A stretch of 64,000 nucleotides of DNA, from the NCBI RefSeq assembly GCF_902498825.1, contig NZ_LR701459.1:248001-312000 (forward strand). Reading direction: 5' to 3'. The translations under genes and the position numbers were made by a program. The stretch is from Rhizobium sp. EC-SD404. Its GTDB lineage: Bacteria; Pseudomonadota; Alphaproteobacteria; Rhizobiales; Rhizobiaceae. Below the pieces are notes generated by a model, which had not been told where the DNA came from, searched no databases, and worked only from the letters and a program-made list of their open reading frames with translations. Positions 47,341-56,897 of this stretch are shown in pieces (within the stretch, counting starts at the first letter, position 1; each line of letters starts with the position of its first letter).

Positions 47341-48263
47341 GTCCGTGCTCCCTTGCGCTCGTTGATTGCGCTGGCCTTGGTCAGCAGGCGTTGCGCATCG
47401 ATGAGATGCAGCCGTTCCACCATCCGGCCGTCGATTTCAATGACGCCCCTAGTCGCGTTTTCTGGCTGATCGAACGCGGCGACGATGCGTTCCGCATCCT
47501 GCCGCTCCTGCGCGCCGATGCCGAAGGCGTCGTTGGCGGCTTCGATCTGGGCCGGATGGATCAGCGTCTTGCCGTCGAAACCCATGTCGCGACCCTGGCG
47601 GCACTCGTCGGCGAAACCTTCTGAATCGCGGAAGTCATTGTAGACGCCGTCGACTACATCGAGGCCGAAGGCGCGCGCGGCGAGCAGGATCTGCATCAGC
47701 CAAGGCACGAGATACGGCCGGCCCGGGGTCCCACGGACGCCGGTGTCCTTCGCGATATCGTTCGGCCCGACGACGAAGCAGTCGAGCCGCGATCCATACG
47801 TTCTGGCCGCAGCGGCAACATGGCCGGCGTTCATGATGCCTTTCGGCGTCTCGATCATGGCCCAGAGGCGCATCGTCTCCGCTGCGTCGGTCTGATCGAG
47901 CGCGGAAGCGGCCGTTTGGATGGCTGCCGGATCCTCGACCTTGGGAAGCAGGATCGCGTCGACACCGCCTGCGCGCGCTGCCAGCAGATCTTCGGTTCCC
48001 CACCGCGTCTCGAGCCCGTTGATGCGAACGATGCGTTCGCGGCCCTGCAGATCCAGATCGCGCAGCACCTGCCGCAAATTCTCGCGCGCCCCATCCTTCT
48101 GATCGGGCGCGATGGAATCCTCCAGATCGAAGATCACGACGTCGAAGGCGAGCGACGGCAGCTTGGCGATGGCACGCTCATTGACCGCCGGCACATAGAG
48201 AACGCTTCGACGCGGACGGACGGGACGGGACGGCGGCTGTTCGGCGGATGAGCGATTTGACAT
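47337..48263 (-). CDS. HpcH/HpaI-CitE family lyase
   Basis: 308-residue TIM-barrel C-C lyase of the CitE/HpcH family. Key features: RSVLYVPAVNERAIAK, VIFDLEDSIAPDQKD (metal/CoA-site acidic residues), MIETPKGIMNAG, FVVGPNDIAKD and GFDGKTLIHPAQIEA. These fit CoA-thioester lyases such as malyl- or citramalyl-CoA lyase, but the exact substrate is not clear. The start at 48263 is the first in-frame ATG that gives the usual family N-terminus. A divergent FAD oxidoreductase starts 53 nt away, and the DUF1737 gene overlaps the 3' end. Confidence 0.85.
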   Translation of the reverse strand: MSNRSSAEQPPSRPVRPRRSVLYVPAVNERAIAKLPSLAFDVVIFDLEDSIAPDQKDGARENLRQVLRDLDLQGRERIVRINGLETRWGTEDLLAARAGGVDAILLPKVEDPAAIQTAASALDQTDAAETMRLWAMIETPKGIMNAGHVAAAARTYGSRLDCFVVGPNDIAKDTGVRGTPGRPYLVPWLMQILLAARAFGLDVVDGVYNDFRDSEGFADECRQGRDMGFDGKTLIHPAQIEAANDAFGIGAQERQDAERIVAAFDQPENATRGVIEIDGRMVERLHLIDAQRLLTKASAINERKGART

Positions 48264-48316
48264 GGCGCTGTTTTGCCTTTCAGGCTGCAGCCACGCAAGA
48301 GCTTGAGCGAGCACCC

Positions 48317-49507
48317 GTGATTCTTCCGACGAGCACTTCCACTTCCTCCCGCTTCGACGTCGTCGTCGCAGGCGGCGCGATCATGGGCAGCATGGTAGCG
48401 CTCTTCCTGCGGGAAGAGGGTTTTACCGGTTCGATCGCCATCGTCGAGCCAGACCCCACCTATTCGAAGGCTTCCACGACCCTGTCGGCCGCTTCGATCC
48501 GCCAGCAATTCTCCGAGCCGGAGAACATCGCGTTGTCGCTGTTCGGGCTGGACTTCATCCGTGGCCTCGTCGATCGCTTCGGGGCCGATGCCGATGTGGG
48601 GCTGACGGAGAACGGGTATCTCATTCTCGCAAGCGCCGAGGGTCAGGCGCAGATCGAAGCCAACCATGCCGTTCAGATGGCAGCTGGTGCCGATATAGCC
48701 CTGCTGCATTCGGCCGAGCTTGCTGCGCAGTTCGATTGGCTGAACACGGAAGGCCTCGCGGCCGGAGGCTTCGGGCGGAGCGGTGAGGGCTGGTTCGATG
48801 CGCATCGCTTGCTGGCGGTCATCCGCGGGGAGTTGCGGCGCCGCAATGTCACCTTTCTGCAAGCGCGGGTCGTCGGGATCGATGTGCAGGATGGCCGCGT
48901 GCAGACCTGCCGCCTGGACGACGGGTCGGTGCTCTCTTGTGGAACGCTGGTGAACGCAGCCGGTCCGTCGGCCGGCCGGGTTGCAGCTTTTGCCGGCATC
49001 GATCTTCCGGTGGAGCCGCGCAAGCGCACCGTGTTCGTTTTTTCAGCACGCACGATGTTGCCAGCCATGCCGCTGACCGTCGATCCGAGCGGTGTCTATG
49101 TTCGGCCGGAAGGAAGCCTCTTCATCACCGGTACGACGCCGCCCGGCGACAAGACTGCCGAGGCCGACGATTTCGAGCCGGATTATCATTTGTTCGACGA
49201 GATCATCTGGCCGGTGCTCGCCCATCGCATTCCGGCGTTCGAGGCGATCCGGTTCGAGCGTGCATGGGCAGGTCACTACGAATACAACACACTCGACCAG
49301 AATGCGGTGATCGGCCCGCATCCCGAGATCGCGAATCTCCATTTCATCAACGGGTTCTCGGGGCATGGCCTGCAACAGGCGCCGGCGGCCGGCCGGGCGG
49401 TCGCCGAAATGATCGTGCATGGTGCATACCGCACCATCGACTGCAGCGCTTTCGGGTTCGGCCGCATCCCGCAGGGCCGGCCGTTTCTGGAGCGCAATGT
49501 CATATGA
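48317..49507 (+). CDS. FAD-dependent oxidoreductase of the DAO/FOXRED1 type
   Basis: 396-residue flavoprotein. FDVVVAGGAIMGSMVALFL near residue 13 is the dinucleotide-binding fold, LSAASIRQQFSEPENIALS the FOXRED1-like flavin region, and the C-terminal ALDQ-type NALDQ is replaced here by NTLDQNAVIGPHPEIANLHFINGFSGHGLQQAPAAGR, which holds the typical GHG motif of D-amino-acid-oxidase/sarcosine-oxidase-like enzymes. Substrate unknown. Start chosen at GTG 48317; an ATG at 48248 is possible but would overlap the divergent lyase gene. The two genes share a 53-nt promoter gap. Confidence 0.82.
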   Translation: MILPTSTSTSSRFDVVVAGGAIMGSMVALFLREEGFTGSIAIVEPDPTYSKASTTLSAASIRQQFSEPENIALSLFGLDFIRGLVDRFGADADVGLTENGYLILASAEGQAQIEANHAVQMAAGADIALLHSAELAAQFDWLNTEGLAAGGFGRSGEGWFDAHRLLAVIRGELRRRNVTFLQARVVGIDVQDGRVQTCRLDDGSVLSCGTLVNAAGPSAGRVAAFAGIDLPVEPRKRTVFVFSARTMLPAMPLTVDPSGVYVRPEGSLFITGTTPPGDKTAEADDFEPDYHLFDEIIWPVLAHRIPAFEAIRFERAWAGHYEYNTLDQNAVIGPHPEIANLHFINGFSGHGLQQAPAAGRAVAEMIVHGAYRTIDCSAFGFGRIPQGRPFLERNVI

Positions 49508-49587
49508 CATGTTCGTGAGCCCAACTGCCATTGAAGCGCCTTGATTGCACCTCCACATTGGGAGTGTTGAAACAGGATACCCAATTG

Positions 49588-49839
49588 ATGGACACGCTGC
49601 GCAACGCGATCCAAACCGTCATCGGCCTCACCCTGGCCGTTGCATCCTTCGCCATCATGGCCGCTCTCGGTCTCGCCTTCGTCGGCATCGTGCTGGTCGT
49701 TGGCCTCAGCGCCGCTCTCGCACTCAAGGTTTTTGGTTCCAACCAGAACCGCCCGGCGATGGCGCGGACGCAGGATGCCCGTCGCAATCGCGAGCCGCGC
49801 ATCTGGAACGACGGCCGCGGGACGATCATCGACCAATAA
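49588..49839 (+). CDS. Small membrane protein, unknown function
   Basis: 83-residue protein beginning MDTLRNAIQTVIGLTLAVAS, with one or two hydrophobic segments (residues about 8-48) and a polar arginine-rich tail ending GRGTIIDQ. No family recognised. AGGA lies about 10 nt before the ATG at 49588; the frame upstream is open but has no ribosome site. Base usage matches its neighbours. Confidence 0.65.
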   Translation: MDTLRNAIQTVIGLTLAVASFAIMAALGLAFVGIVLVVGLSAALALKVFGSNQNRPAMARTQDARRNREPRIWNDGRGTIIDQ

Positions 49840-49898
49840 GCCTTCGGTACTTCGAGGTTCTCTCCTTCGAGGCGCTAGCGACGTCAAACCTCTTCATT

Positions 49899-49930
49899 TT
49901 CCGGCCGGGCTTTGCTAAAGCGGGCCGGAA
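49899..49930 (+). promoter_or_regulatory. Stable hairpin just ahead of leuD
   Basis: TTCCGGC / GCCGGAA outer stem, inner GCTTT / AAAGC stem with a GCT loop. It ends 20 nt before the leuD TTG and has no U-run. It may be a leader structure of leuD, or the end of the upstream small-protein transcript. Confidence 0.4.
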
Positions 49931-49950
49931 TTGAAGCGGAGATCAATCCT

Positions 49951-50556
49951 TTGGAAAAGTTCGACAAGCTCACCGGTGTCGCGGCGCCCCTGCCGATCGT
50001 CAATATCGACACCGACATGATCATTCCGAAGGACTATCTGAAGACCATTAAGCGCACCGGTCTCGGCGTCGGCCTATTCTCGGAAATGCGCTATCTGGAA
50101 GACGGGTCCGAGAACCCGGACTTCGTCCTCAACAAGCCCGCCTACCGAAATTCGAAGATTCTCGTTGCTGGCGACAATTTCGGCTGCGGTTCGTCGCGCG
50201 AGCATGCGCCGTGGGCGCTTGCCGATTTCGGCATCCGCTGCATCATTTCCACGAGCTTTGCTGACATTTTCTACAACAACAGCTTCAAGAACGGCATTTT
50301 GCCGATCGTCGTGTCCAAGGATGACCTCGAAAAGCTGATTGACGATGCCGAGCGCGGCTCCAACGCGACACTGACGATCGATCTGGAAGCACAGGAAATC
50401 CGTGGCCCGGATGGTGGCGTCATCCGCTTCGAGCTGGATTCGTTCAAGAAGCATTGCCTGCTCAACGGACTCGACGACATCGGCCTGACGATGGAGCGCG
50501 CGTCGGCGATCTCCGGCTACGAGACCAAGCTCGCCGAAACCCGTCCCTGGGCCTGA
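49951..50556 (+). CDS. leuD: 3-isopropylmalate dehydratase small subunit
   Basis: With LeuC forms isopropylmalate isomerase in leucine synthesis. The 201-residue product has [19 protein letters not shown], the [17 protein letters not shown] motif and [18 protein letters not shown], all typical of LeuD. The start is TTG at 49951: GGAG lies 9 nt upstream and this gives the usual family length; the open frame extends to 49912 but is non-homologous. leuC is not in the window; leuB is 20 kb away. Confidence 0.96.
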   Translation: MEKFDKLTGVAAPLPIVNIDTDMIIPKDYLKTIKRTGLGVGLFSEMRYLEDGSENPDFVLNKPAYRNSKILVAGDNFGCGSSREHAPWALADFGIRCIISTSFADIFYNNSFKNGILPIVVSKDDLEKLIDDAERGSNATLTIDLEAQEIRGPDGGVIRFELDSFKKHCLLNGLDDIGLTMERASAISGYETKLAETRPWA

Positions 50557-50600
50557 ACAATGATGCGGCCCATTGGTGTCGATGCGGAAGAGGTCACGCG

Positions 50601-50834
50601 GTGACGCCTTTCGTCCCGCGCTGGGCCGCGCCCATCCTGTTTGCCGTCGTGGTCACCTGCATCATGACGTGCATCGTTTCCGGTATCTCCACCGTCTCGG
50701 CGGTGGGGTTGTCGGACCCAAGGCTCGGAGCCCTCTGGTTTCAGGCTTGGATACCCTCCTGGCTGGTCGCAGCCCCGATCATGACCGTCGTCGCGCCGCT
50801 CGTCAGGGGCGCCATCCAGCGCATGACGCTCTAG
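50601..50834 (+). CDS. DUF2798-family small membrane protein
   Basis: 77-residue protein with two membrane segments: APILFAVVVTCIMTCIVSGIST and WIPSWLVAAPIMTVVAPLVRG. The SGIST motif in the first helix and the linker before the second match DUF2798. Function unknown. GTG at 50601 with AGAGG 7 nt upstream is preferred over the longer open frame. Ends about 115 nt before ftsK. Confidence 0.8.
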   Translation: MTPFVPRWAAPILFAVVVTCIMTCIVSGISTVSAVGLSDPRLGALWFQAWIPSWLVAAPIMTVVAPLVRGAIQRMTL

Positions 50835-50871
50835 AGCTTCAGACACGCTCCCTCTCGCTTCCACACCTCAG

Positions 50872-50887
50872 TTAAGTGGCCATTAAC
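50872..50887. promoter_or_regulatory. Perfect CtrA-binding box upstream of ftsK
   Basis: TTAA, GTGGCCA, TTAAC matches the CtrA consensus TTAA-N7-TTAAC exactly. It is 62 nt upstream of the ftsK ATG (50950), where a cell-cycle-regulated promoter would be expected. I saw no other full match in the window. Confidence 0.8.
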
Positions 50888-50949
50888 CATGGCGCGGCTA
50901 GTGTTTGCCCGTAATTTGCGCCAATTGCGGCGCGCAATGCGGGTGTGGC

Positions 50950-53724
50950 ATGCGACGAGCAATCGAAGTTGAAAACGGCAGTTTCGGCGGACGCGGACGT
51001 GAGAAACCGGGCTACAGCCAACTGGCTGCCCGGCAGAATCAGCGATCGATCTTTCGCATTCCGCCGCTTCTGAAGACACCGCTGCGCATCACCGGCGCGC
51101 TGACGATCGTCGCTCTCCTCGCATTCGCGGTAGGCGCATTGGCGACCTGGAACGTCAACGATCCGAGCTTCTCCTACGCCCATGGCGGGCGGCCCACCAA
51201 TGCGCTCGGCTTTGCGGGTGCCGCGTTCGCCGATCTCGGCATGCAGTTCTTCGGTCTCGGCGCAGTCTTTGCGATGATAGCGCCCGTCTTCTGGGCGATC
51301 TTCCTGTTTCGTGGCGTGCCGCTCGTTCCGATCTTCCGCCGCATGATCGCTTGGATCTTCGGCGCGGCTCTCTTCTCCGCAGTGCTGGCCTGCATCACCC
51401 CGCCGGCACACTGGCCGCTGCCCACGGGTATTGGCGGCGTTTTCGGCGATATGGTGCTGCGGGTGCCCGCGTCTCTCATCGGCGGCTTTCCGTCCGGCAT
51501 CTATTCGGTGCTGGTCGGGCTGGTGCTGATCGGCCCTGCAGTCTGGTTGTCGATGTATGCCGCAGTGCTCGTCGATCGCCGCGACGTCTTCGAGGCCGAC
51601 GACCAGGAAGACTTCGTCGAGGCCGACGAAGAGGATGAGGACGATTTCGAGCCGGAAAGCGGCCGCCTGCTCGCGCTCGGAGCGATGGCACACTGGTGGT
51701 ACTCGATGCGGGCGACCGCGCGCCGGATCAGCGGCGGTCGGATCGGGAAGGACCGCGGTCGCGACGAGTTCGAAGAGCCCTACGATTTCAACGACGACAC
51801 CTTCGTCACCCTGGATGGCCGGCGCGAGCCGGAGATGACCGCGCGGGTCGCGACCGTTTCGGCCCGCCGTGCGGAACCTTCGATCGAATTCGATGACGCC
51901 ATCGATGACGAAGACGCGCTCGATTTCGCCCCCGGTGTTCGCCGTGCCCCGGCACGTCCCGTGGAACCCGCATTCGATGATCCGATGCTCGGCAACGAGC
52001 GCGATGATCTGGATGACGATGTCGATCTCGACGACGGGATGATCGAGCCGGACTGGGCGCCTGCGGCTGCGCCGCAGCGCCAGCCGGCCCGACCCGTAGC
52101 GGAAGCGCCGGTGGCCCGTGCGGCTGTTCCTGTCCAAAAAGTTCGCAAACCGGTCAAGATCGACCGGGAAGCTCTGGCGAATTCGGGCGACGACGGTTTC
52201 GATCTGCCGTCGCTCGAGCTTTTGAATGAGGCGCAGAACCTCGGACGCGACGCGAGCCTCTCCGACGAGATCCTCGAACAGAACGCACGGATGTTGGAGG
52301 GCGTGCTGGAGGATTTCGGCGTCAAGGGCGAGATCATCCAGGTGAAGCCTGGCCCTGTCGTGACACTCTACGAGCTGGAGCCGGCGCCCGGCATCAAATC
52401 CTCCCGCGTCATCGGCCTTGCCGACGATATCGCCCGCTCGATGAGCGCGATCGCCGCCCGCGTGGCCGTCGTGCCCGGACGTAACGCGATCGGCATCGAA
52501 CTGCCGAACGCCCGGCGCGAGACGGTCTATCTGCGCGAAATCATCGCCAGCCGCGATTTCGAACAATCCAAGGCGAAACTCGCGCTTGCGCTCGGCAAGT
52601 CGATCAATGGCGATGCCGTGGTCGTGGACATCGCCAAGATGCCGCACGTGCTCGTCGCCGGTACCACCGGTTCGGGCAAGTCGGTCGCCATCAACACGAT
52701 GATCCTGTCGATCGTCTACCGCATGTCGCCGGAGAAGTGCCGGTTGATCATGATCGACCCCAAGATGCTCGAGCTTTCCGTCTATGACGGGATTCCGCAT
52801 CTGCTGACGCCGGTGGTCACCGATCCGAAGAAGGCCGTCGTCGCGCTCAAATGGACCGTCCGGGAGATGGAAGAGCGCTACAAGAAGATGTCGAAGATCG
52901 GTGTGCGCAACATCGATGGCTTCAACCAGCGCGTCGAGCAGGCTTTGAAGAAGGGCGACATCATCTCGCGCACCGTCCAGACTGGCTTCGACCGGGAAAC
53001 CGGCGAGGCCGTCTACGAGACGGAAGAGTTCGCGATGGAGGCGATGCCCTATATCGTCGTCATCATCGACGAGATGGCCGACCTGATGATGGTCGCCGGC
53101 AAGGAGATCGAAGGCGCGGTGCAGCGGCTGGCGCAGATGGCCCGTGCCGCCGGCATCCACGTGATCATGGCGACGCAGCGTCCGTCTGTCGACGTCATCA
53201 CCGGCACGATCAAGGCGAACTTCCCGACCCGTATCTCCTTCCAGGTCACGTCCAAGATCGACAGCCGCACCATTCTGGGCGAGCAGGGCGCCGAACAGCT
53301 GCTCGGTATGGGCGACATGCTCTACATGGCCGGCGGTGGCCGCATCCAGCGCGTCCACGGACCCTTCGTATCGGACGAGGAGGTCGAGGACGTCGTCGCG
53401 CACCTGAAGGCGCAGGGCGTACCCGAATATCTCGACGCGATCACTGAAGACGACGAGGACGGCGAAGGCGGTCCCGGCGGGGGTGGTCCGGCAGGAACCT
53501 CCAATCTCGAAGGTTCCGACGACCCCTACGATCAGGCCGTCGCGGTCGTGCTCAGAGACGGCAAGGTTTCGACCTCCTATATTCAGCGTCGACTGGGCAT
53601 CGGCTACAACCGCGCCGCATCGCTGATCGAACGTATGGAAAAGGAAGGGGTGATCGGTCCAGCAAACCATGCCGGAAAACGCGAGATTCTGGTCCCGACC
53701 GAGGACGACATCTCGGGTCGGTGA
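50950..53724 (+). CDS. ftsK: DNA translocase FtsK
   Basis: Septal DNA motor of 924 residues. The N-terminal third has about four membrane segments (residues about 38-190). A long acidic, Pro/Ala-rich linker follows ([27 protein letters not shown]). The C-terminal motor has the Walker [27 protein letters not shown], Walker [12 protein letters not shown], and ends with the gamma domain ([21 protein letters not shown]) that recognises KOPS. ATG 50950 is used because upstream sequence is the CtrA site, but TTG at 50905 is also open. Confidence 0.96.
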   Translation: MRRAIEVENGSFGGRGREKPGYSQLAARQNQRSIFRIPPLLKTPLRITGALTIVALLAFAVGALATWNVNDPSFSYAHGGRPTNALGFAGAAFADLGMQFFGLGAVFAMIAPVFWAIFLFRGVPLVPIFRRMIAWIFGAALFSAVLACITPPAHWPLPTGIGGVFGDMVLRVPASLIGGFPSGIYSVLVGLVLIGPAVWLSMYAAVLVDRRDVFEADDQEDFVEADEEDEDDFEPESGRLLALGAMAHWWYSMRATARRISGGRIGKDRGRDEFEEPYDFNDDTFVTLDGRREPEMTARVATVSARRAEPSIEFDDAIDDEDALDFAPGVRRAPARPVEPAFDDPMLGNERDDLDDDVDLDDGMIEPDWAPAAAPQRQPARPVAEAPVARAAVPVQKVRKPVKIDREALANSGDDGFDLPSLELLNEAQNLGRDASLSDEILEQNARMLEGVLEDFGVKGEIIQVKPGPVVTLYELEPAPGIKSSRVIGLADDIARSMSAIAARVAVVPGRNAIGIELPNARRETVYLREIIASRDFEQSKAKLALALGKSINGDAVVVDIAKMPHVLVAGTTGSGKSVAINTMILSIVYRMSPEKCRLIMIDPKMLELSVYDGIPHLLTPVVTDPKKAVVALKWTVREMEERYKKMSKIGVRNIDGFNQRVEQALKKGDIISRTVQTGFDRETGEAVYETEEFAMEAMPYIVVIIDEMADLMMVAGKEIEGAVQRLAQMARAAGIHVIMATQRPSVDVITGTIKANFPTRISFQVTSKIDSRTILGEQGAEQLLGMGDMLYMAGGGRIQRVHGPFVSDEEVEDVVAHLKAQGVPEYLDAITEDDEDGEGGPGGGGPAGTSNLEGSDDPYDQAVAVVLRDGKVSTSYIQRRLGIGYNRAASLIERMEKEGVIGPANHAGKREILVPTEDDISGR

Positions 53725-53825
53725 CGACGCTTCGACCTTCGGCGGGTGCGGCATTCTCGACGCGCGCGGAACCGACATAGTGGCGCCGCAGTTGACTGTG
53801 AAAAAACGCTTCGTAGGAGAAGACG

Positions 53826-54506
53826 ATGACCAAAAGACTCGAAGCAGGATCGAACTCCGCTGCCGGATCGCGGCGCACTTTTCTGAAGGGTGCAGCCGGA
53901 CTGTTGGCGATGGCGCTGGTGGCCATGCCTATCGCAGCAGCCATCCCCACTCCGGCAGCTGCGCAGAGCAACGAAATCGCCCAGCAGATCGCGAACCATT
54001 TCGCGTCCATCAGAACGATGACGGGCGACTTCGTTCAGTTCGGCCCGCGCGGCGAACAGACCGGCGGAACCTTCCACATCGCCCGTCCCGGCAAGATGCG
54101 GTTCAATTACCAGGAGCCTTCGCCGATCCGCGTGATCTCGGACGGCGATTCTGTCGTGATCGGCAACCAGAAGCTCGGCACCTGGGACGTCTATCCGCTG
54201 AACAGGACGCCGCTGGCGCTTCTCCTGTCGGAAAGCATCGATCTTTCGGCCTCGAACGTCGAATCGGTCAACCAGCAGCCGGACCTGATCACAATCGTCA
54301 TGTCGGACAGCTCCATGTTCGGCAATTCGAAGATCACCATGATGTTCGATCCCAATACCTATGATCTGAAGCAGTGGACGATGCTCGACGCCCAGAACAA
54401 GGAAACGACGGTGATGATCATGAACGTCCAGACGGGCGTCGAGTTCGCCGCCAATGTCTTCGACGTGCCTTATGACGAATTGCGCGGGCGAGGCACGCAG
54501 CGCTGA
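53826..54506 (+). CDS. lolA: Outer-membrane lipoprotein carrier LolA, with twin-arginine-type signal
   Basis: Periplasmic chaperone that carries lipoproteins from LolCDE to the outer membrane; 226 residues. The mature part reads IANHFASIRTMTGDFVQFGP, GTFHIARPGKMRFNYQEPSP and ends with VFDVPYDELRGRG. The N-terminal signal has SRRTFLKGAAGLLAMALVA (residues 15-33), a good twin-arginine motif, then cleavage after AAAAQ-type AQSNE. LolA in other bacteria is usually Sec-exported. TAGGAG lies 6 nt before the ATG. Follows ftsK at 101 nt, and a terminator hairpin follows. Confidence 0.9.
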   Translation: MTKRLEAGSNSAAGSRRTFLKGAAGLLAMALVAMPIAAAIPTPAAAQSNEIAQQIANHFASIRTMTGDFVQFGPRGEQTGGTFHIARPGKMRFNYQEPSPIRVISDGDSVVIGNQKLGTWDVYPLNRTPLALLLSESIDLSASNVESVNQQPDLITIVMSDSSMFGNSKITMMFDPNTYDLKQWTMLDAQNKETTVMIMNVQTGVEFAANVFDVPYDELRGRGTQR

Positions 54507-54574
54507 GTTCTGCTTGCGCCATTTGAGCGCTGATCAAGCTTCCGCCATTGCCTCTTAGGCAAGCTGCACGATAC

Positions 54575-54608
54575 ATCCCCGGCATTCATCTGCCGGGGAT
54601 TTCTCTTT
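54575..54608 (+). terminator. Terminator-like hairpin covering the xth ribosome-binding site
   Basis: ATCCCCGGC / GCCGGGGAT with an 8-nt loop, then TTCTCTTT. The T-rich tail makes it a plausible terminator of lolA. The same second strand supplies the GGGGA ribosome site of xth, whose TTG start is at 54607. Confidence 0.75.
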
Positions 54609-55416
54609 GTCGTTTTCGATCGCCACGTGGAACATCAATTCCGTTCGCCTCCGCCTTCCGCTCGTCGAAGCATTTCTCGAAAGCCATCGGCCGGATGTGT
54701 TGTGTCTGCAGGAGACCAAGTGTCCGAACGATGCCTTTCCGTTCAAGCGTCTGCGCAAGCTCGGCTACGAGCACATCCTCGCGCACGGGCAGAAGGGCTA
54801 TCACGGCGTCGCCACGCTCTCGCGCAATCCGATCCTTGCCGAAGAGCGGATGGATTTTGGCGATGTCGGCCATGCCCGTCATGCGTCCTGCGTTATCGCG
54901 GCGGGCGCCAAGCGGATACGAATCCACAATTTCTACGTTCCGGCGGGCGGCGACGAGCCGGATCCCGAGATCAATCCGAAATTCGCCCATAAGCTCGCTT
55001 ATCTCGCGGAGCTGAAACTGGTGCATGCCGAGCGGGAGCGGAGCGAAGGCATATCGTCCATCCTGGTCGGTGACCTCAACATCGCGCCTTTGGAAACCGA
55101 TGTGTGGTCGCACAAGCAATTGCTGCGCGTCGTCAGCCATACGCCGATCGAAACCGAAGGTTTGCTGCTGGCCCAAAGCTCGGGTGCATGGACGGATCTG
55201 ATGCGGGTGCATATTCCGCCTGAGGAGAAGATCTTCACCTGGTGGAGTTATCGCGCAAAGGATTGGGGGGCATCCGATCGCGGGCGCAGGCTGGATCACA
55301 TCTGGTCATCGGCCGATCTTGTCGAGAACCTCACACGGATCGATGTGCTGCGGGAGGCCCGCGGCTGGGAGCGGCCGTCCGATCACGTTCCGGTCATCGC
55401 CCATTTCGACCTCTAG
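54607..55416 (+). CDS. xth: Exodeoxyribonuclease III
   Basis: AP endonuclease and 3' exonuclease of base excision repair; 269 residues. The family signatures are in order: SIATWNINSVRLRL, LCLQETKCPND, FYVPAGGDEPDPE, VGDLNIAPLETDVW, and the C-terminal SDHVPVIA. No in-frame ATG is available near the N-terminus; TTG at 54607 gives a product that starts just before the conserved ATWNINS. The ribosome site is in the second half of a hairpin that also looks like the lolA terminator. Confidence 0.95.
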   Translation: MSFSIATWNINSVRLRLPLVEAFLESHRPDVLCLQETKCPNDAFPFKRLRKLGYEHILAHGQKGYHGVATLSRNPILAEERMDFGDVGHARHASCVIAAGAKRIRIHNFYVPAGGDEPDPEINPKFAHKLAYLAELKLVHAERERSEGISSILVGDLNIAPLETDVWSHKQLLRVVSHTPIETEGLLLAQSSGAWTDLMRVHIPPEEKIFTWWSYRAKDWGASDRGRRLDHIWSSADLVENLTRIDVLREARGWERPSDHVPVIAHFDL

Positions 55417-55503
55417 ACAACCGCTCGAGTTGCGCTCTACGGGCACCAACCACCGGACCCGCTCGTTCAACACCCGTCGGGACAACATCGAAGGCGCATT
55501 CAT

Positions 55504-56163
55504 TTGAGCGAGGCAGGGCACGAAGATCGAGCGGAGGCGGATGGAGAAGACTGTGGCACGCTCGCCATGGACGATGACAATCCGCTGCAATCGGTCGTCT
55601 CCTGCGTCCGCGCGGCTGGCGGTGGCGACTTCGTTTCGATCGCGGACATTGTCTCCGCCCTCGGTCGGGCATCCTTCGCGCCGCTGTTGCTCGTGCCCGG
55701 TCTTATCATCATCAGCCCTCTCAGCGGCATTCCCGGCCTCTCGTCGATCGGTGGGTTCATTATTGCTCTGATCTCGATGCAGATGGCGCTGCAGCGCAGC
55801 CATGTCTGGCTGCCGCGATGGATTCTGAAGCGCGAGGTCGGACGCGATCGGCTAAACCGGGCTCTGGACTTCATGGAGAAGCCAGTCCGATTTGCCGACA
55901 AGTTCACGCGCCCACGTCTGCAACTGCTGGTCCAGCCGCCGCTCGCGCTGATCCCGCAGTTCCTGTGTGTCGCCTGCGGCGCGGCGATGCCGTTCTTCGA
56001 GCTCGTGCCGTTCTCTTCATCGCTGCTGGCGACGGCCGTTACGCTGTTTGCCACGGCACTGGTAACACGGGACGGGCTCTTGGCGCTTTTTGGCTATATC
56101 GTTCTGGGAGGTGGTGGTTCGGCCCTGTTCTTCTTCGTCGGCAACGCCGTGGACGCGATGTGA
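55504..56163 (+). CDS. ExoD-family membrane protein (exopolysaccharide synthesis)
   Basis: 219-residue inner-membrane protein. The ExoD pattern is clear: FAPLLLVPGLIIISPLSGIPGLSSIGGFIIALISMQM near residue 55, RHVWLPRWILKREVGRDRL, then RPRLQLLVQPPLALIPQFL. ExoD in Sinorhizobium influences succinoglycan production and alkaline tolerance; the biochemical role is unclear. The frame starts at TTG 55504 without a convincing ribosome site; ATG 55567 would give 198 residues, a possible alternative. No exo gene cluster is nearby. Confidence 0.82.
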   Translation: MSEAGHEDRAEADGEDCGTLAMDDDNPLQSVVSCVRAAGGGDFVSIADIVSALGRASFAPLLLVPGLIIISPLSGIPGLSSIGGFIIALISMQMALQRSHVWLPRWILKREVGRDRLNRALDFMEKPVRFADKFTRPRLQLLVQPPLALIPQFLCVACGAAMPFFELVPFSSSLLATAVTLFATALVTRDGLLALFGYIVLGGGGSALFFFVGNAVDAM

Positions 56164-56180
56164 ATTCGTCCCTTATTTAA

Positions 56181-56411
<231 letters not shown>

Positions 56412-56426
56412 GATCGCCTGATCCTC

Positions 56427-56460
56427 ACAAAAAAAGGGCCTCCGTCTGGAGGCCCTTTTT
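56427..56460. terminator. Strong bidirectional intrinsic terminator
   Basis: AAAAAGGGCCTCC / GGAGGCCCTTTTT with a 4-nt loop. It serves the 56-residue gene on the plus strand and the convergent acidic protein on the minus strand. Confidence 0.92.
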
Positions 56461-56478
56461 CATTGAATGCCGGGCGGT

Positions 56479-56826
56479 TTAGCCGGCGTCTTTGTCTACC
56501 GGACGAGGGTCGACTTCCGGATCGGCGCTTTCATCCGGATCAGCGCCTTCATCGATCCCATCTTCGCCTTCGGCATCGTCCTCTTCGTCGAGCTGGCCCG
56601 AGCCGCCGACGGGATCGGGCAGTTCTTCGACGTGAAAACCGTCGACGCCGGCCGGCAAATCTTCCAGCTCCTCGTCGGCATAGGGGCGATTGCCCTGCAG
56701 GCGGCTTTCCTCGTTGCCGGGCTCGTCGCTATAGGGCCAGCCGTCGTCGATATTGCGTTCGGTGTAAGCCTTGTAATCTTCCTTGCGCGTGGTGGGTTCG
56801 CGCTCGCCTTCGGGTCGATCGGACAT
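56479..56826 (-). CDS. Acidic low-complexity protein, unknown function
   Basis: 115-residue protein rich in Asp, Glu, Pro and Gly, for example EELEDLPAGVDGFHVEELPDP and GQLDEEDDAEGEDGID. It is probably disordered. The start MSDRPEGEREP at 56826 has GGAG 6 nt upstream, better than the longer ATG at 56850. It follows the cyclic-nucleotide-binding gene by 71 nt on the same strand, so it may belong to that transcript. No family recognised. Confidence 0.68.
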   Translation of the reverse strand: MSDRPEGEREPTTRKEDYKAYTERNIDDGWPYSDEPGNEESRLQGNRPYADEELEDLPAGVDGFHVEELPDPVGGSGQLDEEDDAEGEDGIDEGADPDESADPEVDPRPVDKDAG

Positions 56827-56897
56827 GCTCGTCTCCATGGTCATCTTCATGGATAGGAAACGCGGAGCTCGGTCGTTTGTTCAGCCGGTCCGGGTAG

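Noticed and set aside
50872..53778. 968-codon open frame on the minus strand opposite ftsK.
   Set aside because: Its translation is low-complexity and arginine/aspartate-rich; FtsK motifs are clear on the other strand.
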